Shown here: one piece after another, positions 33,538 through 44,687 of the stretch
Numbering within the stretch: position 1 is the stretch's first letter
Layout: every line of letters begins with the position of its first letter
Assembly (NCBI RefSeq): GCF_000218685.1
Contig: NW_006763290.1
Coordinates: forward strand, 3,746,908-3,810,907
Length of the DNA stretch: 64,000 nt
Direction: 5' to 3'
Source of the DNA: Serpula lacrymans var. lacrymans S7.9
Lineage: Eukaryota; Basidiomycota; Agaricomycetes; Boletales; Serpulaceae
Notes under the pieces: generated by a model
Database searches by the model: none
What the model saw: the letters and a program-made list of their open reading frames with translations, nothing else
Told to the model about the DNA's origin: nothing
Made by a program: the position numbers and the translations under genes

Positions 33538-35064
33538 ATGTCTGACTCTGATCCCAAGTTCCATCCCTTGTCTGGCACTAACTACCCCCAGTGGAGTGGT
33601 GAAATGCAAGCTTGGTTGATGACCAAGGGACTGTGGAGGCTCATCTCTGGCGCTGAAAAGTGTCCTGGGACTGACGCTGAAGCAATAGAGAAATGGAAGT
33701 TGAGAGCTGAAAAGGCTGCTGGTGCATTATACCTCAATGTCAACAAAGAGCAGCGCATCCATCTTGATGGCATCATTGATGATCCTGTCAAAATCTGGGA
33801 GAAACTGGCAATTGTGCACATCTCTAAGAAGCCTGGGACGAGATTTAATGCCTATGACGACTTCTTCTCTATCAGAAAGAAGGAGGACGAGTCCCTGCAG
33901 TCTCTCATGACCAGAATTGACGAAGGCATGCATCAGATTCAAAACCTTCGTCCTACTAGCTTCTCATTGTCTGAATTGGACGATGAATTGACATGCATGG
34001 CCATGATTAGAGCGCTTCCTGATCAATATGCCCACTTCACTTCATCTCTACTACTTCTGGGCACCTTGGACAAGACCCAGCTCAGGGATGCTTTCCTTGC
34101 TGAAGAGGTCAATCGCCGTCGTCGTGCTGAAGTCGATTCTGCCTTGCATTCTTCGTCTATCACTGCCAATAGCACCTGCACCCATCCTAACTGCCATCAT
34201 TGCAACCAATCCACCACCTCTACTCGCATTCAGTGTGATTTCTGTGGTTTACTTGGTCATACTCAAGACAAATGCCACAGATACATTGCTAGTCGCCAAC
34301 AGGCAGTGGAGGGTGCTCAGAATCGCTACAAGCGTAACAATAAGGCTCAGGCAGGCTCCAGCAACTCTCAGAATACCTTTCAGCAGCCCAAATCTTCGCC
34401 CAACAATGCCAATTCATCTACTGTGGTCACTGAATCAGCTGGAAATGCAAGTCTTCGTTCCATTCATCCCTCTGATCCTCATTGCCCTCTCCAACTTGAT
34501 GCTGACATTGATTGGAATGCAGACACAGGCGCCACTTCTCATATGACACCTCATCGTCATTGGGTGCACCACTATACCCCATATCGTGTGCCAATCAAGC
34601 TGGCTGATCACACTGTTGTCTATTCAGCTGGTGTTGGTACTGTGGTGTTTAATCCTGTGATGAATGGCAAAGTGGCTAGGGCTGTGGAATTCTCTAGAGT
34701 GCTCCATGTACCAGATCTTCGAAATAATCTCCTCTCAGTCTTGTATTTAACTCGTCAAAGTGGTTTCAATGTCACTATTTCGTCTCATTCCATGTCCTTT
34801 ATGCGTGACAACACTCTCTTGTTCACTGCAACTATCAATGACAACAATGCAGCATTCCTTGATGGATCTACTGCTGCTTGTGTTGAATTGGGACATTTTA
34901 CTGCGACTATACCACTTGATTTGATGCTCTGGCATCGCAGATTGGCTCACCACCATCATGCTGATGTCAAGAGACTGATACAGAGAGATCTGGTCACTGG
35001 GCTTACACTGGAATCCAAGGCTGCTCCTGATCCTGTCTGTGAACCGTGCTTGTCTGGCAAGTAA
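33538..35064 (+). CDS. copia gag, protease and pre-integrase fragment
   Basis: 508 codons plus stop from ATG at 33538, in one open frame. The N-terminal part is a UBN2/DUF4219-type gag (NYPQWSGEMQAWLMTKG). Next come a CCHC zinc knuckle, CDFCGLLGHTQDKC (about residue 235), the aspartic protease motif WNADTGATSHMT (about 325) and a GAG-pre-integrase block (LMLWHRRLAHHHHADV then CEPCLSGK). The frame ends exactly where the element is truncated, so the stop may belong to the flanking sequence. It could still make a gag-protease protein but cannot replicate alone. No internal stops, unlike the other copia element. Confidence 0.88.
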   Translation: MSDSDPKFHPLSGTNYPQWSGEMQAWLMTKGLWRLISGAEKCPGTDAEAIEKWKLRAEKAAGALYLNVNKEQRIHLDGIIDDPVKIWEKLAIVHISKKPGTRFNAYDDFFSIRKKEDESLQSLMTRIDEGMHQIQNLRPTSFSLSELDDELTCMAMIRALPDQYAHFTSSLLLLGTLDKTQLRDAFLAEEVNRRRRAEVDSALHSSSITANSTCTHPNCHHCNQSTTSTRIQCDFCGLLGHTQDKCHRYIASRQQAVEGAQNRYKRNNKAQAGSSNSQNTFQQPKSSPNNANSSTVVTESAGNASLRSIHPSDPHCPLQLDADIDWNADTGATSHMTPHRHWVHHYTPYRVPIKLADHTVVYSAGVGTVVFNPVMNGKVARAVEFSRVLHVPDLRNNLLSVLYLTRQSGFNVTISSHSMSFMRDNTLLFTATINDNNAAFLDGSTAACVELGHFTATIPLDLMLWHRRLAHHHHADVKRLIQRDLVTGLTLESKAAPDPVCEPCLSGK

Positions 35065-35700
35065 CAACCTTTTACCAATATATCTATGAGCAACAGAATT
35101 ATAGGCTTGGAACAAAATTGTCTCATTTTTTGGGGAGCCTTTGAGGACTTTTGTGGTATCATCCACTACGGCAGATCTGTAAGTTAGCACAATGATTTTA
35201 CAGCTGTTTATGCTCAGTTATAAGCAGCATCATCACTATCACAGGATTTTGCATGCTGTCACTGGATTTTTCATGACAGATGAAGAATTTTTGTCACTTC
35301 AATCTCAGAATTTAGAGCCTCTTTGTTGCAAAGTAACCACCCAGCTTTTCACCCACAAATCAAAGAGAAATTATGCTAATCAGGCGGTAAAGGTATTCTT
35401 GGTTCACCCTCTCATTTGCCTGTTGGTGACAATCTTCTAGAGTTCATCTGCCAGCACAACACTAGCAATCCTCGCAAGAGACTTGAGTACACCTTTATGT
35501 GCCTCTGGCGGTGATTATTTGTCCAATGTTATGCGGCTTTTTGACAATGAGGCTGTACTTAGCCCTCTTTCAAGTATCCAATTTCATTGGCTTCTGAGGA
35601 TGAAGTAAAGATGGATGAAGTTAAAATGCTGCTCTTAGACATAACTGATGGCTCTAACATGGACGGCAACTCAGAAACAAGAATGAAGGTTTACTAATAT
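35065..35700 (+). other. unassigned, with a possible short coding stretch
   Basis: An open stretch at about 35192-35440 (HHYHRILHAVTGFFMTDEEF) looks protein-like, but I do not recognise it and no partner exons are clear. Confidence 0.3.
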
Positions 35701-37783
35701 ACTAATATACCTACCTGCTATTATCAATATGTAAACTATTTGAATAATTCTAGTGACTTCACATACAAAATGCATCTCCGGACCAGTTGTCTTTCTGATC
35801 CTATTTCTTATAATGCAATTGGCAATACGCCACACGCTTGATGGCATGGAAAGTCAATATCTACACCATCTGCCATTCAATGGCTGGGAGATACACCTTC
35901 ATGAGTGCCTTTGAGTCATCACCAGTCCACTGCTTGAATCTGTGGCCTTGAGGAAACTGTTAAAGTCCAGGAAATAAGGGAGCTGTTGTAATCCTGGTGA
36001 ATTATATATTAGCAATCATTGGATTATTTTGATGGAAAGAATGTTTACCTTCAATCAATGTCATCCAAGATCTCATTCTTGCTATATGTGAGACAAAGAT
36101 ATTCTTCTACCCAAGTCACAAGGTGGTCCTTGAAGGTACCTTTAATGATTTGGTGCAGAGGGTCTGGAGCCAAGATTTTATGTATATCAGCATGAGGAAA
36201 ATCATGGGTGAATGGCTAGATGGGGTTTTCTCTGTGAGCTGGTTAACAAGAAAGAACTGGATTCATTCAAATATAAAAAAAACTATAATGTTGCTAACAA
36301 TACTGTATTGATCCCACAAAATATCTTGATCAAGGAAGTTTGCAAGAAACTCGGTGTGATCTTCTGAGTGTTGACCACCTTTGCCATCAAGGTTGTCAGG
36401 CCATACAATACAAATACAAGCAGAAGATATTAGTCCAGATAGCATTATGAAAGAAAAGCACCCACCGGGCATACTACTCTTAAATTATGCATGCAAGAAG
36501 AACTTGCTTGGGGTAGTCAGCTATGTATGGGCCAATGCCATAAATTGTCTAAAATGCATGTTGGAGCATCAAACAACCTCTGGAGTTGACATTCCAGGTT
36601 TGAGGCTTTGAAGAATATGTGACAGTGATGTGTGGAATAGTTGTCAGCAAAACTTGTGAAACCTTGGATTGTTTGTGTACCCCTTATCAGCTAAATAAAA
36701 ATTGGATTTAGTATATGCAAAAGAAAGGTCAAAATTCAATGTTACATACTTTTTGGGATGGCCAAGAAGCCCAACAACACTATAGCGTTTTTATGTGCTC
36801 AATGAACATTGTTATGACCATTCCCCACTGATATGTACAGTGGATAATATTTGTTTTGTCCAGTTGCAACCAAAACTGTTATCTTGTCACTTCCTAGGAT
36901 GACTGGCACAGATAACAAACCATGTGTTGTTGGATCAACAGAAATCTTATCTGCTTGCTTCCAGGCCCATTCACCTGACATGAAATCTTTGTACTCCCTC
37001 TCTCCCTCAGCATTGAACTTACAATAGGGTGTGAAGTCAGTTTTGCCACAAAAATCTTGATTCAAAAGCATATTTTGTATAATAGTGCGGGGATCTCTAA
37101 ACCAAGCATTAAATTCTTGGCTTATCCACTGAGGTGGATTATTTTCAGGAATTTTGCCATCATAGGACAATGAAAATGATTCCCATGGCACATCTCCAGT
37201 TGAGGTGGAGTCAATTATTTGGTATAGATCATCCTTGCTGGCAAAAGGGACATTTTGGTTGACAAGTCCATTTTTGATGAATGAAGCCCTCCACAGATCT
37301 AGAATGGCATTAATGTCTCCAGCAGACATCTGTATCTTCTTGTAGAGGAGTTTGGCAGTCTCAAACTATATGTGATTGTAATATGGGGACCAATCATCTG
37401 ATGGTGGGTTTTCTGGTAGTACGAGCTTTACTCCAGGAGGAAGACAGTTCCCACTTTCATTGCAAGGTTGTCCTGTAAATGGTTAGAAACAATGATGTGG
37501 TACAAAATGTAGCCCTACCATCTAGAAACAGATGATATTCAATTTCACCTTGTGGCTCTGAGTTGTTCTGTTGTCCAAAGAGTTCTGGCTTATTTCCAGG
37601 ATCAAATGGAAGTGCTGGAGAAGGTGGATAGAGTGGAGTGCTGGTGTTTAAATGGTAGGTATGAATGTGCCTTTTTAAACCAGATATGCTGCAAAACCAG
37701 TGATTACACTGAGTGTTATTGCAGGGTATGGTGAGGCGGTTATGCTGTGGGCAGACGGGCTTGCTACCATGCTGTGGAGGCAT
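35700..37783 (-). pseudogene. Plavaka-family transposase 1, decayed
   Basis: Starts with MPPQHGSKPVCP at 37783 and a C2H2 finger, CNHWFCSISGLKRHIHTYH. After an intron (about 37470-37515) come FNAWFRDPRTIIQNML, DFMSGEWAWKQADKI and VPVILGSDKITVLVATGQNK, all typical of Plavaka transposases. Further 3' are DNLDGKGGQHSEDHTEFL (about 36390), ADIHKILAPDPLHQIIKGTF (about 36150) and RFKQWTGDDSKALMKVYLP-type sequence (about 35920). Plavaka is a basidiomycete-rich DNA transposon family related to CACTA elements. Stops at 37366-37368 (TAG) and 36799-36801 (TGA), plus further ones downstream, make it non-functional. The family call is strong; exon limits after 36800 are approximate. Confidence 0.82.
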
Positions 37784-37985
37784 TCTAAGTCAATTTTTGT
37801 CTAGAAGAAAAAGCCAAGTAAGGGAAAATGAGCACCATGGATTTTTTGACAACATAAACAATTTCACATAAGCTTTACCTACTAGGCTTAAACTCCATCA
37901 AAATTTTCTCTACAATGCAAGCCTTGCATCCTTCAGTTCTATCAGTCCATCAGTCCACATCTTGCATCCTGTTTGTTTCTATCAT

Positions 37986-38152
37986 GCCTCACGCAGTAAC
38001 TTGTGTCAAGAACGCCCAGCAGCATCCTGGAAAGATTCTACTTGATCTGCAATAGAAAAAATGTTCTCGAGAAGAGGTAGCTCAGGAAAAGCAGCAGTTT
38101 AAACTCACCAAACAGGAGCTACTACAAGCACTAAAACTTGGCCTTGCTGATA
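37986..38152 (+). pseudogene. transposon-associated coiled-coil protein fragment
   Basis: From ATG at 37986: MPHAVTCVKNAQQHPGKILL, one stop (TAG near 38050), then REEVAQEKQQFKLTKQEL. It resembles the N-terminus of a common basidiomycete hypothetical protein with a Lys/Glu-rich coil. A second possible exon lies near 38860-38980 (RAAIVALRKQPVGSTPASPN). Weak assignment. Confidence 0.35.
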
Positions 38153-38163
38153 AAATTGGATAT

Positions 38164-38237
38164 TGACCAGACCAGGGATTGAACCTAGAACCTTCTGGAT
38201 ACATGCCAGCTGCTCTACCAATTGAGCTATATGGCCA
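38164..38237 (-). ncRNA. tRNA-like module (possible SINE head or tRNA pseudogene)
   Basis: On the minus strand an A-box-like TAGCTCAATTGGTAGAGC folds into a perfect 4-bp D arm. A B-box GGTTCAATCCC sits in a T arm, and a TTTT run follows within 15 nt. The anticodon loop CATGTAT lacks the universal U33 and the acceptor stem has mismatches, so this is probably not a working tRNA. Confidence 0.55.
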
Positions 38238-38380
38238 AGGTTATACAATATAGGATCTTAAACATGACATGCAACCACGGACGTCTTACACAGTATTGGC
38301 TTACAAATCAGAGGTATTATCCTATGGGGTATTGGTATGTCAGAGTATATTGTAGCGAATAATATATCAAGTATGCACTC

Positions 38381-38456
38381 CTTATATAGTGAACAGCGAG
38401 GGTCAGACCAAAAAAGAGAAAGAGTAAGAAAGTGGTCTGACCAAATAACTAACCAA
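38381..38456 (-). promoter_or_regulatory. promoter-like module Z: ATTGG box, palindrome, TATA
   Basis: On the minus strand in order: CTTATTGG, then GGTCAGACCA paired with TGGTCTGACC (38433-38442 and 38401-38410, perfect 10-bp arms), then TATATAAG (about 38383-38390). The same order occurs at 53936-54025 and about 62756-62913. Confidence 0.55.
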
Positions 38457-38678
38457 TAAGAAAAGAAAAGGAAAGTGGTCCAATTTATCGTATTTACTAA
38501 TTGTGTGAGAGAGTCTTGGTAAGAGATGTACAATTGGCTGTATCAGGAAGCCCATGACAAGGCGCTAAGTCACAGCCTACATTGCTGATTAATATCCCTC
38601 CGAAGTATTCCCGGACATATCATTGGATCATTGCTATGTCATCTGGATATCTTCTTGAGGGTTTACAATGGTTCTCCT

Positions 38679-38813
38679 TTATCGTAAGTACAATAGGACA
38701 TGAGTATGAATGGAGAATAAGAAGAAAAGAGGTAAGAGTAATAAAATACCGGCTGTGATCTCTAGTCCAAAAGCGAGAGGAGTGACAGGGAATGAGTCGG
38801 ATAGCCACAACAT
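38679..38813 (-). CDS. single-helix membrane ORF, copy Z (44 codons)
   Basis: Reads MLWLSDSFPVTPLAFGLEIT then AGILLLLPLFFLFSI, a strong membrane helix. It aligns with copies X (54215-54385) and Y (10018-10188) over the first ~26 residues (W-L-S-D-x-F-P-V-T-P-L-A), then diverges and stops early at TAA. It is followed on the same strand by the palindrome and TATA module. The function is unknown; it may be a relic. Confidence 0.5.
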   Translation of the reverse strand: MLWLSDSFPVTPLAFGLEITAGILLLLPLFFLFSIHTHVLLYLR

Positions 38814-38839
38814 GATGGGAATGCAATGAGAAAAATCAA

Positions 38840-39239
38840 TTCCTCACAGTCTGTAAGAAGAAGACAGACAATGAGGGTGTTAGAGCTGCTATTGTAGCCT
38901 TAAGGAAACAGCCAGTTGGAAGCACACCTGCTTCTCCCAACGCAATGCCAGCTGAGCCACAAAAGCCACGTGGGATGTTAGGTTTTTTCTTTATAATGAT
39001 ATGACTGATCAAACTGGAGACATTGAACAATATAGTGACAAAAGCAAGCACTTACATCACTGGAAAGGGATGGTCCAAACAGTTGGTCACAAGTGGGGAT
39101 GGGGATGTTGACCCTTGAGCCTGTCTTGATGACATTTAGGATGTACTGTGTAAGTTTTCTTTGTATGTCTGACCTCACATTCACACTTATTACAGGTTTC
39201 TCTATCGCTGATACCCAGTCAAAAACAACACAACAGAAT
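38840..39239. other. no gene assigned
   Basis: Flank between the membrane-ORF element and the dispersed repeat. Only the weak exon-like piece mentioned with 37986-38152 is visible. Confidence 0.4.
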
Positions 39240-39661
39240 TAGAATTAGACTGAATCTCAGTGAATGTATGATTGCCAAACAAATACACTGATATAATAAA
39301 AAATTTCTCACAATTGAAAACAATTGAGATTCTGGACTTTGACTCTGATCTGATCGTGAACTCAACTTGACTTCAACTTGTCTCGGTGTCTCGACGACAG
39401 TCTGGATGGAATCCTGGTCATGTGACCAGTTCCCCAAAATGTTGCCGCCCCAGCACAACACACTACATCTCCTTGTCCTCATACCACCTCCATCCCAGTA
39501 CCACCATGAACATTTTACAGCAAGGCCCTATGTATAAATTTAACTGACTCTTCTGCAGGTCTGCAGGAACTTGTGGACTAGAAATGGGGTTCAAGGTCAT
39601 CCCACTAGACACAAGGTGGACTTCAACATCTTCTACAAGGACCTCCTGGAGGATTTGCAAC
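39240..39661 (+). repeat. dispersed repeat, copy 2, with an exon-like end
   Basis: Inverted homologue of 30470-31690 without the hAT-like inserts. The last 60 bases encode TRHKVDFNIFYKDLLEDLQQ and are followed by GTAAGG, a splice-donor-like site. The other copy encodes RHKVDLDVFFKDLPKDLQR, so this may be an exon of an unknown transposon gene. Confidence 0.6.
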
Positions 39662-40482
39662 AGGTAAGGTTGTTTCTCATATTCTCTGTATATTTGCTAA
39701 CCCTTATTTTGAAAATATGCTTCAGATGCTGCCATTATGGTGAGTACCACAATATTTTATTGGTCTGCTAGTACTAATATTATACTATTTTGATTCTAGA
39801 AACTCAATGCAAAGGCATAATCATTTTGGTTCAAAAGATATCATTTTATTTCGTTTTCAAGTAAATTGCTGTAATTTATTGTGTTTCGTTTTCATTTGTT
39901 TTTGATGCTTCCCAATAAATTAATAGCTTTCAATTGTTTTGAGTCTGAATGGTCCTGAAATCAAAGCAAGACAATGATTCAAAACAATATATTCAGTTTT
40001 CTACAATAGCTGACAATAATATTCTAAGGATTGAAATGGTCATTCTGGTAATTGAATAGATACAGAATGATATATTTAGTGACAATCATTTTCTATCGGC
40101 CTAAATATTGTCGCTTCTGACTGGGGCTAATGGCAAATATAATATGTTTGGATTTTCCTTAACTCACCGCTCAGTGCAAACATTTTGGTAGTAATTGCGT
40201 ATGGAACTATGATCCTTCTTTTATGGCTTATAGTACAGTTTTTTCCCCCTCTTGTTCTTATTCTCATTATTCAAAGCTACTTGAAAATAACTTGTTTTTG
40301 TTTTAGAGGCTACTTTTCAATATCTTATGGAATTTTTAAGAATTAATAAGTTTGTTCAAAGTTGTACTAAGTGAAGTTTAAGAAGCCGACTGTCCTTAAT
40401 CAAACTTTTTTTATCTTGAAAAGACATAAGATCCCCTGGCACAAAACCAGTCTTAATGCCTTTAATTCCTCTTAAAACAGTT
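39662..40482. other. no gene seen
   Basis: AT-rich. About 40075-40135 matches, inverted, the repeat segment at about 22078-22140. Confidence 0.5.
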
Positions 40483-41109
40483 TCAAGGTGAGTCAAGATC
40501 TTCAAAGAAAAGTGACACTTTACTGATGCTTGGCAAGAAAAAGTAAGCTTTGAATGTTTTCACTATATTCCAATCCCTCACCTCATTGTTTCCAGCATCA
40601 TGATGAACATCCTCTGAGTCCTTATCACTGCCATCTTCATTAATTGTGGTGTGACTTGCAAATGTGAAAGGTTGATTGTATTTATATTGTTTGTTGTACT
40701 TATAGTGTCCCTTTCTGTCGACAGGACAGCCCTGGCCGAATCCTCCACCACTGAGATATGAGAGCACACCATCAGATGTATGGGTGCTAGTTGATCTATA
40801 TCTCAGTACTGGAGTATCTTTAGTTGGTGTGGTTGGCATAGCTGGCAAGGGGGTACAATGTGATGTTTGGGACAGGTGAGTCCCTGCAGCTACTGGCTCT
40901 GCAGCATTTGCTGTTTGCTTTGCTGCTCCTACATCTCCATGTAGCTTTAACCAATGTTTCTCAAGGTCACTAGGACCCTTTGCTGCATGTGCGAGGACTG
41001 TGGAGGCAGCGCTATTGTATGAAGAAGGTTTTAAACTATGTTCAGATGACAAAGTCTCTTCAAAAATGAGCATAGAATCACGACATTGTTTTTTGCTGTT
41101 CAATGGCAT
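40483..41109 (-). CDS. hypothetical protein, low complexity
   Basis: 208 codons open from 41109. It is rich in Ser/Thr/His, with KGHYKYNKQYKYNQPFTF in the middle and an acidic stretch (EDGSDKDSEDVHHD). No domain is recognised. It sits among decayed transposons; it could be an accessory ORF of one or a chance frame. Confidence 0.3.
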   Translation of the reverse strand: MPLNSKKQCRDSMLIFEETLSSEHSLKPSSYNSAASTVLAHAAKGPSDLEKHWLKLHGDVGAAKQTANAAEPVAAGTHLSQTSHCTPLPAMPTTPTKDTPVLRYRSTSTHTSDGVLSYLSGGGFGQGCPVDRKGHYKYNKQYKYNQPFTFASHTTINEDGSDKDSEDVHHDAGNNEVRDWNIVKTFKAYFFLPSISKVSLFFEDLDSP

Positions 41110-42429
41110 GGTATTGTCAAAGATTAGTTTTTGTTTAGTTCATGTGAGTAACATGGATTCAGATTCATCCACTATTTTATATTATAATTACTAATCATGA
41201 CATCTGAGGCTCCACCAGACCTCAGAGAGTGTATATATACTGTGGGCAAAGTTCCTAAGTAAATCCATCTTGTCCAACACCATCACTTCCAAGCAAGCCT
41301 TCAATTGTATTGCTATCAGTACACAGGTGTGTTTTGGCACATTTCACAATACTTATTCTTGTGTTTAGTTATCCTTTTCAGGCTTAGAAAGGTATTTCAG
41401 ATTTGATCAAGGCTAATATGGCCCAGGTCAACAACTTTGTGCAGTCATCAAATCTGATACAAAGGTATGTTCTGCACCAGTAATCCTTCTATGTATGCTT
41501 GCTAATATCTAATATCTTCACTTAGATTTGGCAAGCTCCAACATCGTTAACAAGGTGGGTGCACTCAGACTATTCTAATGTACAGAATATATACTGAATT
41601 ATTTGCAGGAGATTGAGGCTGTGTCTTATACATGGAAGTACAAATGTTGTTCAACACAGTAGACTACTCTATGTACTTCACTGTTCAGATATTACATTTT
41701 CAATCAACTATTAGCTCTCCTTTTCATTTTGTGCATTTGTGTCACAAGGCTCAAAAAGCTATTATTAGGCATACTTGGTACAATGAGACTTATGATCAGG
41801 CCAGGTCAGACATGTTTGGTCCATTCAGACATGACCACCATTGCTGGTACCAAGATAGCTTGATTGGTGTCCTCAGCCTGGATGTGCAGGCCATGCTGGT
41901 AAGTACTATCACTGTGGTTAGTCTGACCAAATAAATTGTACCCTTCAGTAAAGTTGGTCGAATCACAATGTCATTGATGCTCAGATGGATCAAAGGTATC
42001 ACACAGAATATCCTGAATTAAATCAAATCTGACCTATTTGCAATCTTTTGTATCTAATTTGATCTCTTTTTTTCTGACAGTCATATCAGGCCAATTTAGG
42101 CCAAATCATGTAAAATGGATTTTTCTGACAATAATAAGAGTCAATACTAAGTCTCATCCTATGTGTGCTTAGATGGTTTGGAAGCTGGAGTGGATATGGC
42201 ACCGACTGTGCTTACATTGTGTGTTCTTCAACCCATTTGATTATCTTGAAACTTTGGCTGAATCTCTATTCTATAATATTATGGTCTCCTATAAGTACAC
42301 TTCCGAAAAATAATATTGTGACACCTACATCATGATGTTGACATAGATCAGCAAGCTGAGCGTGCATTTGTATGACCCTACATACTGCTTTATTTTTGAA
42401 ATGCTCTGGATAGACATGACCTATGTCAA
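41110..42429. other. unassigned; possible small exons on the + strand
   Basis: Short open pieces with intron-like gaps occur on the + strand around 41418-41660 (MAQVNNFVQSSN...), but they do not build a recognisable protein. Confidence 0.3.
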
Positions 42430-43300
42430 AGGCTGCGTAGCCCACTCAAACTGCTACGCATTTGCCAGCTCGCATGAAGTCAGTGAGTGATTCCAATATT
42501 GCAACGGTATGTGGATGCCCGAGTCCCAGCTGTGTCCTTGCTCCAGCAAGCGCCCTTTTATACAATGCCTCAGCTTCAATTTTCAGACCTCATACTTTGT
42601 GTGTCAGTGCTAGGCCATATACTGTGAGCGGGTTGTTTGGATGTTCAGGCTTTAGCTGTTCTTCTCTTCCACTCAGTGTCCACTTAAACAGTAGCTCCAA
42701 TAGATTGTAGCAAGGTCATAGATTATTGTAAGTGTGCTTGAAAATTGAGGCCCAAGTTGCTTCTCTTCTCTAGAAAGGGCTCGCTGATACAGATATTCTG
42801 CCTTGTTGTACTGTTTCTGGGATTGATAAACCTCTGCCAAGTTGTTCACAGTCAATAGTGTTTGTATACATTCAACAGCATGGTATTTTCCCTTGCCTTT
42901 CAGTGTTTGGAGGCACAAACCTCACAACACCAAGTCAAACTGTGAACCATTGATAGCATTGTAGGGTGTCCATCTCCTAGTTCCTTGTCTAGCCCTTTGA
43001 GTGCTTGCCTATGTAATATTTCAGCATTACCATACCGCCCTTACAGTTCATGTAGCCAAGCTAGTTTGTGTACCGTAACCAAAGTCTTCCGGTGCTTGTC
43101 CCTGACTGCAAGTGCTTGTTCCTTGCCTATGAGTGTCCTTTCATATAGACTTTGTGCATCTTTGCAATAGGCTGATTTCTGACCTCAAATTTCCAGATAC
43201 TGCGACATATTTACATTTGCACAAGCAAGCAGTCCTCTTTTGCTACACGCAATCTTCTGAATTAGTGAGTGGGTGGATATGGTGAAGGAAGAGCTCGTAT
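42430..43300 (-). pseudogene. TPR (kinesin-light-chain-type) repeat remnant, NLR-like
   Basis: On the minus strand at least four tetratricopeptide units are readable in shifting frames: DAQSLYERTLIGKEQAL, GNAEILHRQALKGLDKELG, TVNNLAEVYQSQKQYNKAEY then LYQRALSREEKQLGP, and AEALYKRALAGARTQLGLGH. Such 42-residue repeats form the C-terminal half of many basidiomycete NB-ARC/NACHT-TPR (NLR-like) proteins. No nucleotide-binding domain is present here. Frameshifts and stops (for example near 42675 and 43040) show it is dead. Confidence 0.7.
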
Positions 43301-43629
43301 TGGGCCCAACTTTGTGGTAAAATAAACATTATCTTACTGTTCTGGAAGGCTTCACAAGTTATCTTGATGGCATCATCAAATCAGAGATCAGTGGTGCTAC
43401 CTTCCTTTGCACGCTCCTGTACAGTGAGTCTGATCCAGTCATGAATATGTAATGATCCAGCACCATATATGTTATGCCATATATGGTGCCAAAAAGTAAT
43501 TTATGTCAAAATTAGCCAGCTGTACACATATTATGATCAAGTGTGGTATACAGTTTTCAGTAAAAAACAATGAGAGTCTGGACGGCTGGTCATGCGTTGC
43601 CTGCCCAGAAATACTACAACACTATACCA
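43301..43629. other. no gene seen
   Basis: Flank between the TPR remnant and the copia LTR. Confidence 0.45.
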
Positions 43630-43952
43630 TGACAAAACCGGATAAACCCGGTCTCTGCCAAAGCAGCCATTGTTCTCCATGGAGCATAGCCACCACTCCA
43701 TGGAGTAACCATTGTTCTCCTATGAATCATTATACTGTAGCGAGTAGCACCTCCGACTATAAGTAGTAGGGGGTTTTAGTATAGGAATACCTCAGCCGTT
43801 TCTATAGCCTCTCGGGCAGCGGCTGAGATATGTTACATTACATTTATTAGAGATCACCTTAAACTAACATCTATTGTAGTTTCACTTAGGTAAATAATAA
43901 TGTTGTTTCTATAGCCTCTCGGGCAGCGGCTGAGTTTGACTTAGATTTATTA
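43630..43952 (+). repeat. 5' LTR of copia family 1
   Basis: 323 bp, beginning TGACAAAACCGG and ending TAGATTTATTA. It carries CTCCATGGAG palindromes and the GTTTCTATAGCCTCTCGGGC block twice. Confidence 0.93.
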
Positions 43953-43966
43953 GGTTATGAGCCCTG
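43953..43966 (+). promoter_or_regulatory. primer-binding site (initiator tRNA-Met half-tRNA type)
   Basis: GGTTATGAGCCCTG directly abuts the LTR and is identical to the site in copia family 2 at 32373. Confidence 0.8.
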
Positions 43967-44021
43967 GTGTGCAAAAGCTATGCAGGAAATAATTCTTATT
44001 TGAAATGACAACCTCAGAACC

Positions 44022-44687
44022 ATGACCACAGCACATGATACATCCACATGTCCAGTTCTCACTGGAACCAACAATTTTCAGATATGGAAACTCCGGATCA
44101 TCTCAAAGCTACGTCGGGAAAAAGTTCTCCGGGTTGTTACTGGAGAGGAGCTTAAGCTCTCACCAGGAAAGCCCACCTCCTCAGAGGATCCTAAAATCAC
44201 CTGGATACTTAAGGATGAGAAGGCACATGGAACCATCCAGGACCACATCTTTGATGCCCTCCTAATGAGGACTGGAGACCTCACCAGCTCCAAGGAGTTA
44301 TTTGATAAACTTGTCTCACTCCATCAGACGTCCAACATTGCCTCAGCCTTCTATTCATTCTAGCAACTCACCAAATTGTCCTGGGATAGGACATCACCTA
44401 TCTAGGACCACATTGCAAAAATCCGCACAATTGATTCACACCTCTCCGGAATGAAACTAGGAGTTGATACCAAACTCATGGCCTTTGCTCTTCTCCAATC
44501 TCTCCCATGCACTCCTGAATGGCAAATATTTCAGTCATTGGTAATCAACACGATTGAAGAAAATAAACTTATCTTTGATGCAGTTGAGGTCCGGATCACT
44601 GCAGAAGTTGCACGACAGTCAGGGAAGGCCCCTGGAGGTTCTGAATCAGCACTCAAATCCGAGGAGAAGTGGTGTGACTTCCACTAA
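44022..44687 (+). pseudogene. copia gag with two in-frame stops
   Basis: ATG at 44022. Gag-like sequence (TNNFQIWKLRIISKLRREKV) runs on in one frame through TAG at 44361-44363 and TAG at 44403-44405 to LLQSLPCTPEWQIFQSLV, and ends at a TAA (44685-44687) inside what should be a zinc knuckle (WCDFH*VKSHNISEC). No functional gag can be made from this copy. Confidence 0.85.

Larger units (their letters stand above)
32109..35064 (+). mobile_element. Ty1/copia retrotransposon, 3' truncated (family 2)
   Basis: LTR, primer site, long leader, then gag fused to the start of pol; the sequence stops matching a copia element at 35064. Integrase, reverse transcriptase, RNase H and the 3' LTR are absent. 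No target-site duplication can be checked because the 3' end is gone. Confidence 0.88.
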
